DNA of 13,429 bases, taken from contig JAVBNU010000023.1 of assembly GCA_031551265.1 (NCBI GenBank), forward strand, positions 1 to 13,429, written 5' to 3'. Below are positions 5,399 through 13,429 of the stretch, one piece after another. The notes below the pieces were generated by a model that was given only the letters and a program-made list of their open reading frames with translations, was not told where the DNA came from and did no database searches. Made by a program: the position numbers and the translations under genes. Each line of letters begins with the position of its first letter. Position 1 is the first letter of the stretch. The DNA is from JAVBNU01 sp031551265 (GTDB lineage Bacteria; Cyanobacteriota; Vampirovibrionia; Gastranaerophilales; Gastranaerophilaceae).

Positions 5399-6910
5399 AT
5401 GGGACATTATAACGGAATTGAATTTATACCAAAAGTAGAGGTCACTGATAAAGACTCACTGGCGCTTGTCTACACCCCGGGGGTTGGAGCGGCTTGTTTG
5501 GAGATAAAAAATAATCCTGAAACATCATATGATTACACAAACCGTGAAAACATGGTCGGCGTTTTTGCATACGATTATGAACAGGCTCTACAGCGTGCTA
5601 TGTTTTTAAAAAGTGCCATCAATGTTGACGCTTGCCCTTTTGAAATCCCAAAAGTCAGCGTTGAAAAACTTAAATTTATATTAGAAAACCTCGAGCCATC
5701 CTTTGGCGCATTTGATGTGACATTGCTTGATGAAGATTCTAAAAATACAAAATTTAACGTCGGTATTCCTGTTTTGACCGGTGTTGTTGAGGATTTGCAA
5801 AAGTTTTTCTTGTGTGTATCAAAAAACGTGTTTTTGCAAGATATGAGCAAACTTACAGGCAGCACAAACGAACGCGCTTTGACATTGAGAAAAATGGCAG
5901 GCGGCGTGATAGAGACAAAGCTGACGATTGAGCCTCACCGCAAGCCTATCGCCATAATCTCTGACGGTACAGCTGTTTTGGGGCTTGGTAATATTGGCGC
6001 TGAGGCGGGCATGCCCGTTATGGAGGGCAAAGCTGTTTTATTCAAGTCATTAGGCGGTGTGAGTGCAATGCCTCTCTGTGTTCGTACACAAGACCCCGAT
6101 GAAATAGTTGAATTGACTCTGCTGTTGGAGAAATCGTTCAGTGGTGTGAATTTAGAGGATATTGCTGCGCCGAAATGTTTTGATATTGAAAAAAGACTTG
6201 TTGAAGCGGCGAATATTCCAATTTTTCATGATGACCAACACGGTACTGCAGTGGTTGTTTTGGCGGCGTTGTTAAATGCGCTGATTTTAGCTGAAAAACA
6301 ACTTGAGGATATAAAGATTGTGTTTTCGGGCGCGGGTGCTGCGGCTTGTGCGGTCGCTAAGCTGCTTTTGACGACGGGTGCTAAAAATGTGATAATGACA
6401 AACCGAGACGGTATTGTCTACAAGGGACGCCCGAGCAATTCACCTGCGCTTGAAGAAATGGCTGCGATTACAAATTTGCAGGGATTAAAAGGCACTCTTA
6501 CAGACGCAATGGACGGTGCGGATGTGTTTATAGGGTTATCTGCGGCGGGCTTGCTGCAGCCTGAACATGTGAAATCGATGAATGCGAAGCCGATTATTTT
6601 TGCGCTTGCGAACCCAACCCCTGAAATCATGCCGGATGTCGCCAAAGAAAGCGGTGCGTTCATTGTCGCAACAGGGCGTAGTGATTTTAATAATCAGGTC
6701 AACAACTCGCTTGTGTTCCCCGGGCTGTTTAAGGCTTTAGAGGTGCACGGCATCAAAAAAATTACAAACGAGATGAAAATAAAGTCTGCTTTTGCAATCG
6801 CTTCACTTGTCGCTGACGACGAATTGAGCACAGACTACATCATTGTTGATGCGCTCAATCATTTGGCTCCTGATGCAATTGTTGCAGCATTAGCTTCCGA
6901 CGGCCTATGA
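5399..6910 (+). CDS. NAD(P)-dependent malic enzyme with a roughly 130-residue internal insert
   Basis: A 503-residue malic enzyme of the short bacterial class, normally about 400 residues. The class oxidatively decarboxylates malate to pyruvate and CO2 with NAD or NADP and needs a divalent metal. Catalytic parts are present: the tyrosine in VYTPGVG (Y25), GKAVLFKS (210-217, with K211), VNLEDIAAPKC (metal-site E253/D254), HDDQHGTA (277-284) and the Rossmann loop SGAGAAA (310-316). The family normally runs directly from YTNRxNMV into VSDGTAVLG. Here residues about 53-184 stand between, and residues 67-102 align without gaps to 212-247 at ten identical positions, so the insert looks like a decayed copy of the substrate domain. 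The start lies five bases after plsY with only a weak GTGAGA site, so coupling is likely. The 3' end overlaps the helicase gene on the other strand. Confidence 0.92.
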   Translation: MGHYNGIEFIPKVEVTDKDSLALVYTPGVGAACLEIKNNPETSYDYTNRENMVGVFAYDYEQALQRAMFLKSAINVDACPFEIPKVSVEKLKFILENLEPSFGAFDVTLLDEDSKNTKFNVGIPVLTGVVEDLQKFFLCVSKNVFLQDMSKLTGSTNERALTLRKMAGGVIETKLTIEPHRKPIAIISDGTAVLGLGNIGAEAGMPVMEGKAVLFKSLGGVSAMPLCVRTQDPDEIVELTLLLEKSFSGVNLEDIAAPKCFDIEKRLVEAANIPIFHDDQHGTAVVVLAALLNALILAEKQLEDIKIVFSGAGAAACAVAKLLLTTGAKNVIMTNRDGIVYKGRPSNSPALEEMAAITNLQGLKGTLTDAMDGADVFIGLSAAGLLQPEHVKSMNAKPIIFALANPTPEIMPDVAKESGAFIVATGRSDFNNQVNNSLVFPGLFKALEVHGIKKITNEMKIKSAFAIASLVADDELSTDYIIVDALNHLAPDAIVAALASDGL

Positions 6911-9690
6911 CTCAATTGCAGTGGTGGCTTGTTAAGCAGGCCTACAGCAGCTTTTGCGTTGTTGTATAATCCCCAGAATTGATCTCTTTGTTTTTCGTCG
7001 ATATCGCTTCGCCCTACGATAAACAGGGATTGTGAGGCAACTTGATTTAATATATCCACAGTCATGTTGAGTGTACGGAATAAATCGCCTTCAAATTTGA
7101 TAACACCATAGTCTATCATTTTATCGACTGCTTTTTCCCAGCGTTTTTCGTCATTGGCCTCCGCGTTCATTAGCCATTCATACGCGCCTTTAGCCATTGA
7201 CGCGTCTACAAATACATTATTCATTCGCATTTTATACAAATCGTTGTGGTCTTGTACCAGATTAACGTGATTGGCCGTTTGCACCATTTTTTCAACAACA
7301 TGCTTCAACTCATCGTTAGAAACGAGCTCCGGATTCATGGGCGTCTCAGAAGTATCAACGATTCTATCATTAGTAAATGCAGCTATACTTGCAGCCAACA
7401 TTTCGGGTGTCAGGTTAAACAACGCTCCGTTAGCAAGTATTTCTGTAAAGAACATATTGTTCGTACCACGGGCTTTTGCGATAATATCACCTTTCATTTC
7501 AACTTTAAATCTCTCAGGGTCACTTGTCGGGCTTATGTAACCTTCTTGCAGCATGACCTCTTTAAGCTTTTTGCTTTTTTCAATCAGGCTGTTATCAGAG
7601 GAGCCTTCCTTGGAGTTAAAACGATAGAATGTTTTGCTGAAATGTTCTTTGAATACATCTTTAGTCAGGTATCCGTGGTTGTCATTCAATAAATCAACCA
7701 GCATGTCAAAAGTAGGCGTATATTGGCTTTTGATAGGGTCAGCAGATGAATGTACAAGTTTGTTTAAGTATATCGATTCATTTTCGTCATGCACTAATGT
7801 GATAGAGTTCCCGATTGTATCAAACCCGCGGCGTCCTGCGCGTCCGGCCATTTGGTGAAACTCATTTACGTTCATGGGTCTTCTTATGACTTCGGTGCCG
7901 TCAGGATTTTTTACCGGCTTGGTCAAAGATGTTATTATTGTTGTCTTTGCGGGCATGTTAATCCCGGCAGATAGCGTCTCTGTCGCAAAAACAACCTGCA
8001 TAGGCTTGCGTTTGTCATTAAATAAAGTTTCAATAAGCGCTTTGTGCGATGGCAACATGCCGGCATGATGCACACCAACACCGTTTACGAGACGCATAAA
8101 CGCAGTATCATCAAACTCCGTACCTAAGAATCCGTGTTTTTCTTCGGTTTCGGCTATTGCTTTCATTACAATATTCAATCGTTTTGCATATTCTTTAATT
8201 TTATCTTCTGTTTTATGTACAAATTTTGTGTCAATTATTTTATGGTCAAATCCTTCTGTTTCCGCAATTCCCATACGTTCCTTGATGTTTTGCATGCATC
8301 TATCAATAGTAATTTCGTGTTTTCTTAATTTTTGCATTTCTTCAGGCGTCAAAGAAACCCCGTTACTTAGGCTTTCAGCGTATTTAGTTGCTAAATAATT
8401 ACAATCTTTACGGCTAAACACAAAAACAATAGCAGGCAGCTTTGTACCTCCTCTATCGTTATCTAGCCTGGATAAGAGTTTGTTTATGTCTCCATAATTT
8501 ATCTCAGGCTTATCTTTTGTGTTGAGTGAAACCCCGTTTTTTGTGTAGGGTCGGGCTAATTTTTCGGAACACGCATTGGCTAACAACAGTGAAAATCGCT
8601 CGGCTTCGTCCTTATAAAGCCACTCTTTGAGCATTTTATTGACAGATATTATGTTTTGCTCGGGCTGCCATTTTGCGAGATCCCACAAAAGGTTCATCCC
8701 TGCTTGTGATGCGTCTTCTGCTTCATGATCGCCCAAAAATTCATTTAGGTACTCCAACTCTTCGGTCAAACGTCCTGAAAGCTCTTTTTTATTGAGTAAA
8801 TCGTGAACTATTCGTAAGTTTATTTTCGAACTGTTTAAATGCTCTAAATGTTCGGCTGAGTCTTCAAGGCTGTGAGCATAGTAGTTAAGAGGTACATTGC
8901 GTTCAGATGGAGGCACTTTAACTAAAGAGACTTCTTTACCCAGATTGAGCGATTTCATCCAGTCAGTAATATCTTGAACATTGTTGACCGTCGCTGAAAG
9001 CGGTATCAGCTGCACGTGCTTCGGTGAATACATAATAGATTCTTCCCAGGTTACGCCGCGATCAAAGTCGCTCATATAGTGAAACTCGTCAAAAATAACA
9101 GTACTCAAATCTTTGAAAACAACCTGTTCATCGACGTCTCTGGGTAATTTTAGCATGTTGCGGTAAATTTCTGTGGTCATGACAATAACTGGAGCTTGAA
9201 TATTCTCTTTTTTGTCACCTGTCATAATACCGACATTTTCGTCGCCAAATAGTTTTTTGAAATCTTTGTATTTTTGCTCGCTTAAAGCTTTTAACGGAGT
9301 TGTATAGTACGTTTTTTCGCCTTTGAATAAATTTTTCATAATCGCAAATTCGGCAATCAATGTTTTTCCTGTACCTGTTGGTGCAGATACAACGACTGAG
9401 TGCCCGTCACGTATTTTATCTGCGGCTTCAAGCTGATATTTATCAGGCGTTATTCTGTCGCCATATAGCGCATAAAAAATTTCAGATGTTGGCTTGTTAT
9501 ACTTATCGTAGCTTGTTGTTCCAAAAGAAATACTCGATTTATTCAGCTGTGCAAGGTTATGCAGCGCCAAATTCAGGTGCTCAGAGTTTGATGTTGTGTA
9601 GAACTGTTTTTTTGTGGAGCACGGCATTTTGAACGCGTCAGAGCGATGAATTTGGGAAGTATTTAGTTTATTTGTAATTTCGATATTCAT
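6859..9690 (-). CDS. Ski2/Mtr4-like superfamily 2 RNA helicase
   Basis: A 943-residue DExH helicase, probably an ATP-driven 3'-5' RNA unwinder as in the Ski2-like family (Mtr4, Ski2, plastid ISE2, cyanobacterial homologues). Motifs in order: Q-like YQLEAADKI (85-93), Walker A APTGTGKT (103-110), Ia TPLKALSEQK (131-140), II DEFH (201-204), III SAT (232-234), IV VFVFSRKDC (422-430), V ATETLSAGINMPAKT (569-583), VI HQMAGRAGRRG (612-622). Two helical stretches, about 275-410 and 440-530, expand the core. The region after 640 is helical and may match the family's C-terminal domains, though I see no clear DSHCT signature. Residues 1-60 are polar, end in SISFG and look like a lineage-specific leader. 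The gene starts nine bases after the giant repeat gene with a weak GTGAG site. Its last 17 codons lie antisense to the malic enzyme gene. Confidence 0.93.
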   Translation of the reverse strand: MNIEITNKLNTSQIHRSDAFKMPCSTKKQFYTTSNSEHLNLALHNLAQLNKSSISFGTTSYDKYNKPTSEIFYALYGDRITPDKYQLEAADKIRDGHSVVVSAPTGTGKTLIAEFAIMKNLFKGEKTYYTTPLKALSEQKYKDFKKLFGDENVGIMTGDKKENIQAPVIVMTTEIYRNMLKLPRDVDEQVVFKDLSTVIFDEFHYMSDFDRGVTWEESIMYSPKHVQLIPLSATVNNVQDITDWMKSLNLGKEVSLVKVPPSERNVPLNYYAHSLEDSAEHLEHLNSSKINLRIVHDLLNKKELSGRLTEELEYLNEFLGDHEAEDASQAGMNLLWDLAKWQPEQNIISVNKMLKEWLYKDEAERFSLLLANACSEKLARPYTKNGVSLNTKDKPEINYGDINKLLSRLDNDRGGTKLPAIVFVFSRKDCNYLATKYAESLSNGVSLTPEEMQKLRKHEITIDRCMQNIKERMGIAETEGFDHKIIDTKFVHKTEDKIKEYAKRLNIVMKAIAETEEKHGFLGTEFDDTAFMRLVNGVGVHHAGMLPSHKALIETLFNDKRKPMQVVFATETLSAGINMPAKTTIITSLTKPVKNPDGTEVIRRPMNVNEFHQMAGRAGRRGFDTIGNSITLVHDENESIYLNKLVHSSADPIKSQYTPTFDMLVDLLNDNHGYLTKDVFKEHFSKTFYRFNSKEGSSDNSLIEKSKKLKEVMLQEGYISPTSDPERFKVEMKGDIIAKARGTNNMFFTEILANGALFNLTPEMLAASIAAFTNDRIVDTSETPMNPELVSNDELKHVVEKMVQTANHVNLVQDHNDLYKMRMNNVFVDASMAKGAYEWLMNAEANDEKRWEKAVDKMIDYGVIKFEGDLFRTLNMTVDILNQVASQSLFIVGRSDIDEKQRDQFWGLYNNAKAAVGLLNKPPLQLSHRPSEANAATIASGAK

Positions 9691-9699
9691 ATTTTCTCA

Positions 9700-12600
9700 C
9701 TATGCTGCAGGTTCGGCTTGGCGATATTTAGCGTATTCTGCGGCATTAATCGGCAGTGATGTCATTTCTTCATAAGCCTCACCAGCCAGATATTGTAGTG
9801 CATTCCAATCTTGCATATTCGCCAGTTCTTCGGCTTCCTGCAATTTGCCTTCATCTATGTAAGTTTTTACTTGCAGCTGCATTTGTCTGCAAATTTCTTC
9901 GGTTTCTTTCAAGGATTGAGCTGTTTTGTTCACCAGTTTATAAAAATCGCCTGCATATCTGACTCTAGACGAGATAGACATATTATTGAGCATTTTGTTG
10001 AAAGCTGCTTGTCTGTCGGGCTCAGGGTGTTTTATATAGTCATATAAGATTTTTGATGCTGCAAAGTTAAATACAATAGGGCTGTTTTCACGTACCTTGT
10101 ACTTTTTGTGCAATTTAATCACGTCTCTTGCATAGTCGTTAAGCTTTAGCAAAAAATAATTGAAATCGTAGTTGCGCATATTCGATTTCAGTTCTTCTTT
10201 GTATGCTTCTCTGTCTTTTGTCAGGTCTACCGTGACAGCTTTGAGGGTTGAGTATTGTTCACTCAGTCTGTGATACTGTTGTGCTTTATTAATATAATCT
10301 AAAAACTCTGATATTTTTTCGGCATCCATGCCGCTATTTGAGTCGCACATATCCAAAATACGCTCTTTTTCTGCTTCAAGTTTTTGTAGCCATGTCAATT
10401 TTTTCTCTGCTTCTGCACGCTCTCTTGCAGGCGCATCGAAATAGGCATCAATAAAAGCAATTCGCTTTTCTAAAGACGCTTTATACTTCTTGATTGCAAC
10501 ATCATAATTGTCTGCTGTTAAGTGCTGGTTCTTATCCAGCCTGTTTTTCAGATTTGTCATAAAAGGAATGCACAATAAAATTGAGCTATTGCTTTGCATC
10601 AACTCACTGGCAGGTGTATTTTGCAGCTTTTTAATTAAATGTTTATTACGCCCTGCTAGATGTCGTATTTTTTTGTTTGCGCCTGCGTTTTGCTTTTCGG
10701 ATTCTTGAATTTCTACATTTTTGGCGCTTTCTTCATTTTTTTCATCTATAAAACGTTTTTTCAGTACTTCAATCGGGATATCGCTGTGCTGAGACGCATA
10801 TTTGTAAAAATCAGCCAGTCCTAATAAATGTCCGTTCTTTTTCAGTATTTTTATTGCTGTAGAGCCGGAAACATTAGCAAAATGTTTTTCAATTGCCGCA
10901 AGAGTTTTTTTTGCATGCCTGCGCTCGGCTTGCATATTGTCATTATAGGCATCTTGCTTAGCGGTTTTCCAGGCTTCGTATGCTTGTTTTTCGCCATCTA
11001 GAGTCCGTTCTGCGTTTGCGATTTCGCTTTTTAGCTGTGAGGTGTAGTTTTGTACAAAATTACCGGTGCTTTTGTTATGACCAATATATGCAAAAAAGCC
11101 ACTATTTTGTCTGTTAGTATATTTCGAATATATTTTGTAATCTTCGATTAGTTTCTCAAACCTCGCTTTGTCGCCGTATAATTGTCCTATTTTTTCTCTT
11201 TCTGCGCGCAGCATATCTTGGCGATTAGTGAATTCTTGGAGTTTCATGCTTGTATCTACTATTTTTTTGGCAGCTTTATCAGAAATCCCGGTGACGCCAC
11301 ATTCAACGATACCGGCTTGAGAAGCGCTGGCGAACAATATATCTCTATCCAGCTGCCTGATATAGTCTCGATAAATCTCAGAATTCGATTTGCCTGTGGT
11401 GCCGGCTACGCCAAATGACGCTGCTAAAAAATTCTGATGTCTTACGATATCCACTGACGATGCAGTAGTTTCATACCTGTTCAAAGCCTCTAATATATCT
11501 CCATCACTGTATGCTTGCCAGTTCATCGTGAGTTGTTTTTGTATTTGCTGTATTTTTTCCAATTCTTGTTGTTCTTGAGAAGGTATTTGGAGATAGTTGT
11601 CGATATTTTGCATTCTTGTGGTTAGTGATTTTAAACGTCTTTGCACCATTATTGCGCCAATATCGGGGTTGAAATCTTTATTGTCTGCCACTCCGCTACG
11701 TAATTTTGCCATGAATGACAACGCAAATATTCTATCTTTCAGCGTAATCATTTTCTCTAAATTTTCAGCCGGTATTTCGTTCAAGCTCTCCATTTGAGCG
11801 TTAATTTTGTTTATCATTTTTTCTCGAGCGATTACTTTTTTACTTTTTTTCTTAGATTCGGAAACTAAAGATTGTGCATCCGAATCCTCCTCTATAGCCG
11901 CTATTTTGGCGAGTAAAGATTCTTGATATTCTTTTTTAAGTTCAGCTGTGGTTTTTCCGGGGTGGGATTTTACATATTCAAAAAAACCGCCATGAGCAAG
12001 TACTTTATCTTTTAGTGCAATCATTTCATCCAAATCTTCGATGGATGTTTTGTTCAGTCTGTCTATTCGAGCTTTGATTTTATCTTTTTCTTGAGCGATT
12101 ACTTTTTTACTTTTTGCGAGTAAAGCTTCTTTATATTCTTTTTTAAGTTCAACTGTAGTTCTTCCGGGGTGAGATTTTACGTATTCGAAAAAACCGGCAT
12201 GCGCATGTACTTTATCTTTTAGCGCAATCATTTTATCCAAATCTTCAACCGTAATCTCATTCAGGCTGTTTATTCGGGATTTAATTTTAGCTATATTTCT
12301 CTTTTTTTGAGCGATTACTTTTTTACTTTTTCCCTTAGGTTCGGAAGTTGAAGGTTGTTCTTCTGCTTCCTCCTCAACTGCATCTACTTTTGCGAGTAAA
12401 GATTCGTGATATCCTTTTTTTAGTTCATCTGCAGTTTTTCCGGGGTGGTGTTTTACATATTCGAAAAAGCCGGCATTTGCAAGCATGTCCTTGCTTCTGT
12501 CTATAACACCTTCTATAGATTCAATACGTGTATCACCGAATAACCACTCAATTGCAGCTATTTCCTTAGCAATAATAGCTCTTTCTCTTTCTGCTTCTTG

Positions 12601-13429
12601 TTGCAAGGCTTTTTCCGCGTCTGAGCCTGCAGTTAGCTTGGCTTTGGCAATTAAAGAATCAATATAATTTTGTAAAAAGTTGCCGGCGTGTCCGTTATGG
12701 CGCACATAGTTTAAAAAAGCCCTGTTTGGCTGACTGCTATATTCTAAATATTGCTTGTAATCCTCAATTAATGCCTCAAAACGCCCACTGTCTTTGTATA
12801 AGTACCTCAAATTTTCTTTTTCCATCATTAACGAAATTTGTGGAGGTACGGATGCTATAGCTTCTCTTTTGGGTAGCTCTGTTTTTCCGTTTTTTGCGGA
12901 TGTCGGGTATATATTTTTTTCCAGTGTTCTTATACACGCAAGTTTGGCGCTGTCGAGTGCAGCTGCACTACAATCGAGATATTGCATGTAATCTTCGAAT
13001 ATTTCCCCGGAGGTTTTGTCAGTATCAATATTTTTATGCGTTAAGAAAGACGTCGACAAGAAATCCCCGTACTGCTCGATATTACGTGAAGCTATGATTC
13101 TTTCTAAATTACGATACTCTGTGAGGATTTTGCTGTCGGTTTTATCGCCCCAATTACGCGCTATATAGTTTTGAGTCTCTTTGAGACCGTCGATATCCTG
13201 AGCAAGTGAAGCAATACTTATATCAAACGGTGTTACCTCAGGCTTTCCATTATCAGTATCACCTTTGCCGGTATCATTTATTTTGTTTATTTGATTGCTG
13301 AGATACGCAACATATTTATCTATAAAAGAGCTCAAACTTGCCGTTGAAACTAATTTTTTCCTTTTTACAAAATTAACCAACATTCCATTTTCAGGAGAAT
13401 TATCAAGCTCATCTTTTAAAATTAGAATT
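9700..13429 (-). CDS. giant helical repeat protein, function unknown (start outside the window)
   Basis: Not recognised. The first in-window ATG (13383) gives 1,227 residues, numbered here from it, but the frame stays open to the edge and no good ribosome binding site precedes that ATG. The fifteen codons before it encode ILKDELDN, matching the LKD that precedes the FFEYVK motif elsewhere in the protein, so the true start is probably upstream. The sequence is charged, helical and coiled-coil-like, with no membrane span. Residues 195-244 match 735-784 at 26 of 50 positions without gaps. A block of about 540 residues is therefore duplicated, and its beginning recurs a third time after about 985. 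Inside block 1 are three units starting GFFEYVK at 305, 397 and 466. Each block closes with a segment around FM..L and ID.Y (556-598, 940-982). It ends nine bases before the helicase, so a shared transcript is likely. A structural or RNA-related role is only a guess. Confidence 0.85.
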   Translation of the reverse strand, partial: ILILKDELDNSPENGMLVNFVKRKKLVSTASLSSFIDKYVAYLSNQINKINDTGKGDTDNGKPEVTPFDISIASLAQDIDGLKETQNYIARNWGDKTDSKILTEYRNLERIIASRNIEQYGDFLSTSFLTHKNIDTDKTSGEIFEDYMQYLDCSAAALDSAKLACIRTLEKNIYPTSAKNGKTELPKREAIASVPPQISLMMEKENLRYLYKDSGRFEALIEDYKQYLEYSSQPNRAFLNYVRHNGHAGNFLQNYIDSLIAKAKLTAGSDAEKALQQEAERERAIIAKEIAAIEWLFGDTRIESIEGVIDRSKDMLANAGFFEYVKHHPGKTADELKKGYHESLLAKVDAVEEEAEEQPSTSEPKGKSKKVIAQKKRNIAKIKSRINSLNEITVEDLDKMIALKDKVHAHAGFFEYVKSHPGRTTVELKKEYKEALLAKSKKVIAQEKDKIKARIDRLNKTSIEDLDEMIALKDKVLAHGGFFEYVKSHPGKTTAELKKEYQESLLAKIAAIEEDSDAQSLVSESKKKSKKVIAREKMINKINAQMESLNEIPAENLEKMITLKDRIFALSFMAKLRSGVADNKDFNPDIGAIMVQRRLKSLTTRMQNIDNYLQIPSQEQQELEKIQQIQKQLTMNWQAYSDGDILEALNRYETTASSVDIVRHQNFLAASFGVAGTTGKSNSEIYRDYIRQLDRDILFASASQAGIVECGVTGISDKAAKKIVDTSMKLQEFTNRQDMLRAEREKIGQLYGDKARFEKLIEDYKIYSKYTNRQNSGFFAYIGHNKSTGNFVQNYTSQLKSEIANAERTLDGEKQAYEAWKTAKQDAYNDNMQAERRHAKKTLAAIEKHFANVSGSTAIKILKKNGHLLGLADFYKYASQHSDIPIEVLKKRFIDEKNEESAKNVEIQESEKQNAGANKKIRHLAGRNKHLIKKLQNTPASELMQSNSSILLCIPFMTNLKNRLDKNQHLTADNYDVAIKKYKASLEKRIAFIDAYFDAPARERAEAEKKLTWLQKLEAEKERILDMCDSNSGMDAEKISEFLDYINKAQQYHRLSEQYSTLKAVTVDLTKDREAYKEELKSNMRNYDFNYFLLKLNDYARDVIKLHKKYKVRENSPIVFNFAASKILYDYIKHPEPDRQAAFNKMLNNMSISSRVRYAGDFYKLVNKTAQSLKETEEICRQMQLQVKTYIDEGKLQEAEELANMQDWNALQYLAGEAYEEMTSLPINAAEYAKYRQAEPAA
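11713..12471 (-). repeat. three tandem intragenic repeats (92, 69 and 92 codons)
   Basis: Within the giant gene, residues 305-396, 397-465 and 466-557 are successive copies. Each starts GFFEYVK, then xHPGxT..ELKK.Y.E.LLAK, then SKKVIA, a basic helix, LN, and LxxMIxLKD. Copies 1 and 3 carry an acidic 20-residue spacer (333-352, 494-513) that copy 2 lacks, which explains the 23-residue length difference almost fully. DNA copies are also close: GAGCGATTACTTTTTTACTT (as read on +) occurs at 11826, 12093 and 12309. The expansion is therefore recent compared with the 540-residue duplication. Confidence 0.9.

Noticed and set aside
6902..6943. GGCCT (6902-6906) and AGGCC (6939-6943) as a terminator of the malic enzyme gene
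   Set aside because: The arms are only five bases with a loop of about 30, and no T run follows on either strand. It lies inside helicase coding sequence.
7246..7692. 148-codon + strand frame inside the helicase gene
   Set aside because: It lies opposite conserved helicase C-terminal coding sequence, its composition is Phe/Cys-rich as expected for antisense reading, and it has no start signals.

Overview
The window is low-GC bacterial DNA with eight large genes, two small genes and one repeat-rich intergenic region. The best guess for the host is a non-photosynthetic relative of Cyanobacteria (Melainabacteria/Gastranaerophilales-like), with moderate confidence. The reasons are a PlsY with the SGSTGATN form of its signature, which I associate with cyanobacteria; a Ski2-type RNA helicase, a family I associate with cyanobacteria and plastids; an N-terminal SISFG-like leader on that helicase; and intergenic palindromes of the HPELVSGS type. 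No marker gene settles this.

Layout. (1) 1-233 is non-coding, with a possible terminator and a hairpin before the first ribosome binding site. (2) 234-2269, + strand: queD (6-pyruvoyl-tetrahydropterin synthase family), uppP (undecaprenyl-diphosphate phosphatase) and a purine nucleoside phosphorylase. The last has no Shine-Dalgarno site but has a TATAAT box just before its ATG. (3) 2311-2741, - strand: two short, related, unrecognised proteins in a two-gene operon, 49 and 89 aa, with a plausible promoter at 2771-2799. (4) 2742-3441: about 700 bases with no sure gene, holding a TATAAT box, a strong + strand terminator that no gene explains (possible small RNA), and a cluster of palindromic and C-rich repeats. 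(5) 3442-6910, + strand: der (ribosome-assembly GTPase), plsY (acyl-phosphate:glycerol-3-phosphate acyltransferase) and a malic enzyme with a roughly 130-residue insert that looks like a degenerate copy of part of itself. (6) 6859-13429, - strand: a very large repeat protein (over 1,227 aa, start outside the window) followed 9 bases later by a 943-aa Ski2/Mtr4-like helicase. The helicase ends inside the 3' end of the malic enzyme gene on the opposite strand.

Housekeeping functions (queuosine/pterin, cell-wall lipid carrier recycling, purine salvage, ribosome assembly, phospholipid synthesis, malate decarboxylation) fill the left half. The right half is the least understood. The giant protein is built from nested repeats: a roughly 540-residue block duplicated once and beginning a third time, with three extra 69-92-residue units inside the first block. 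It is probably co-transcribed with the helicase. That pair, the duplicated segment in the malic enzyme and the paired small proteins are the most promising leads.
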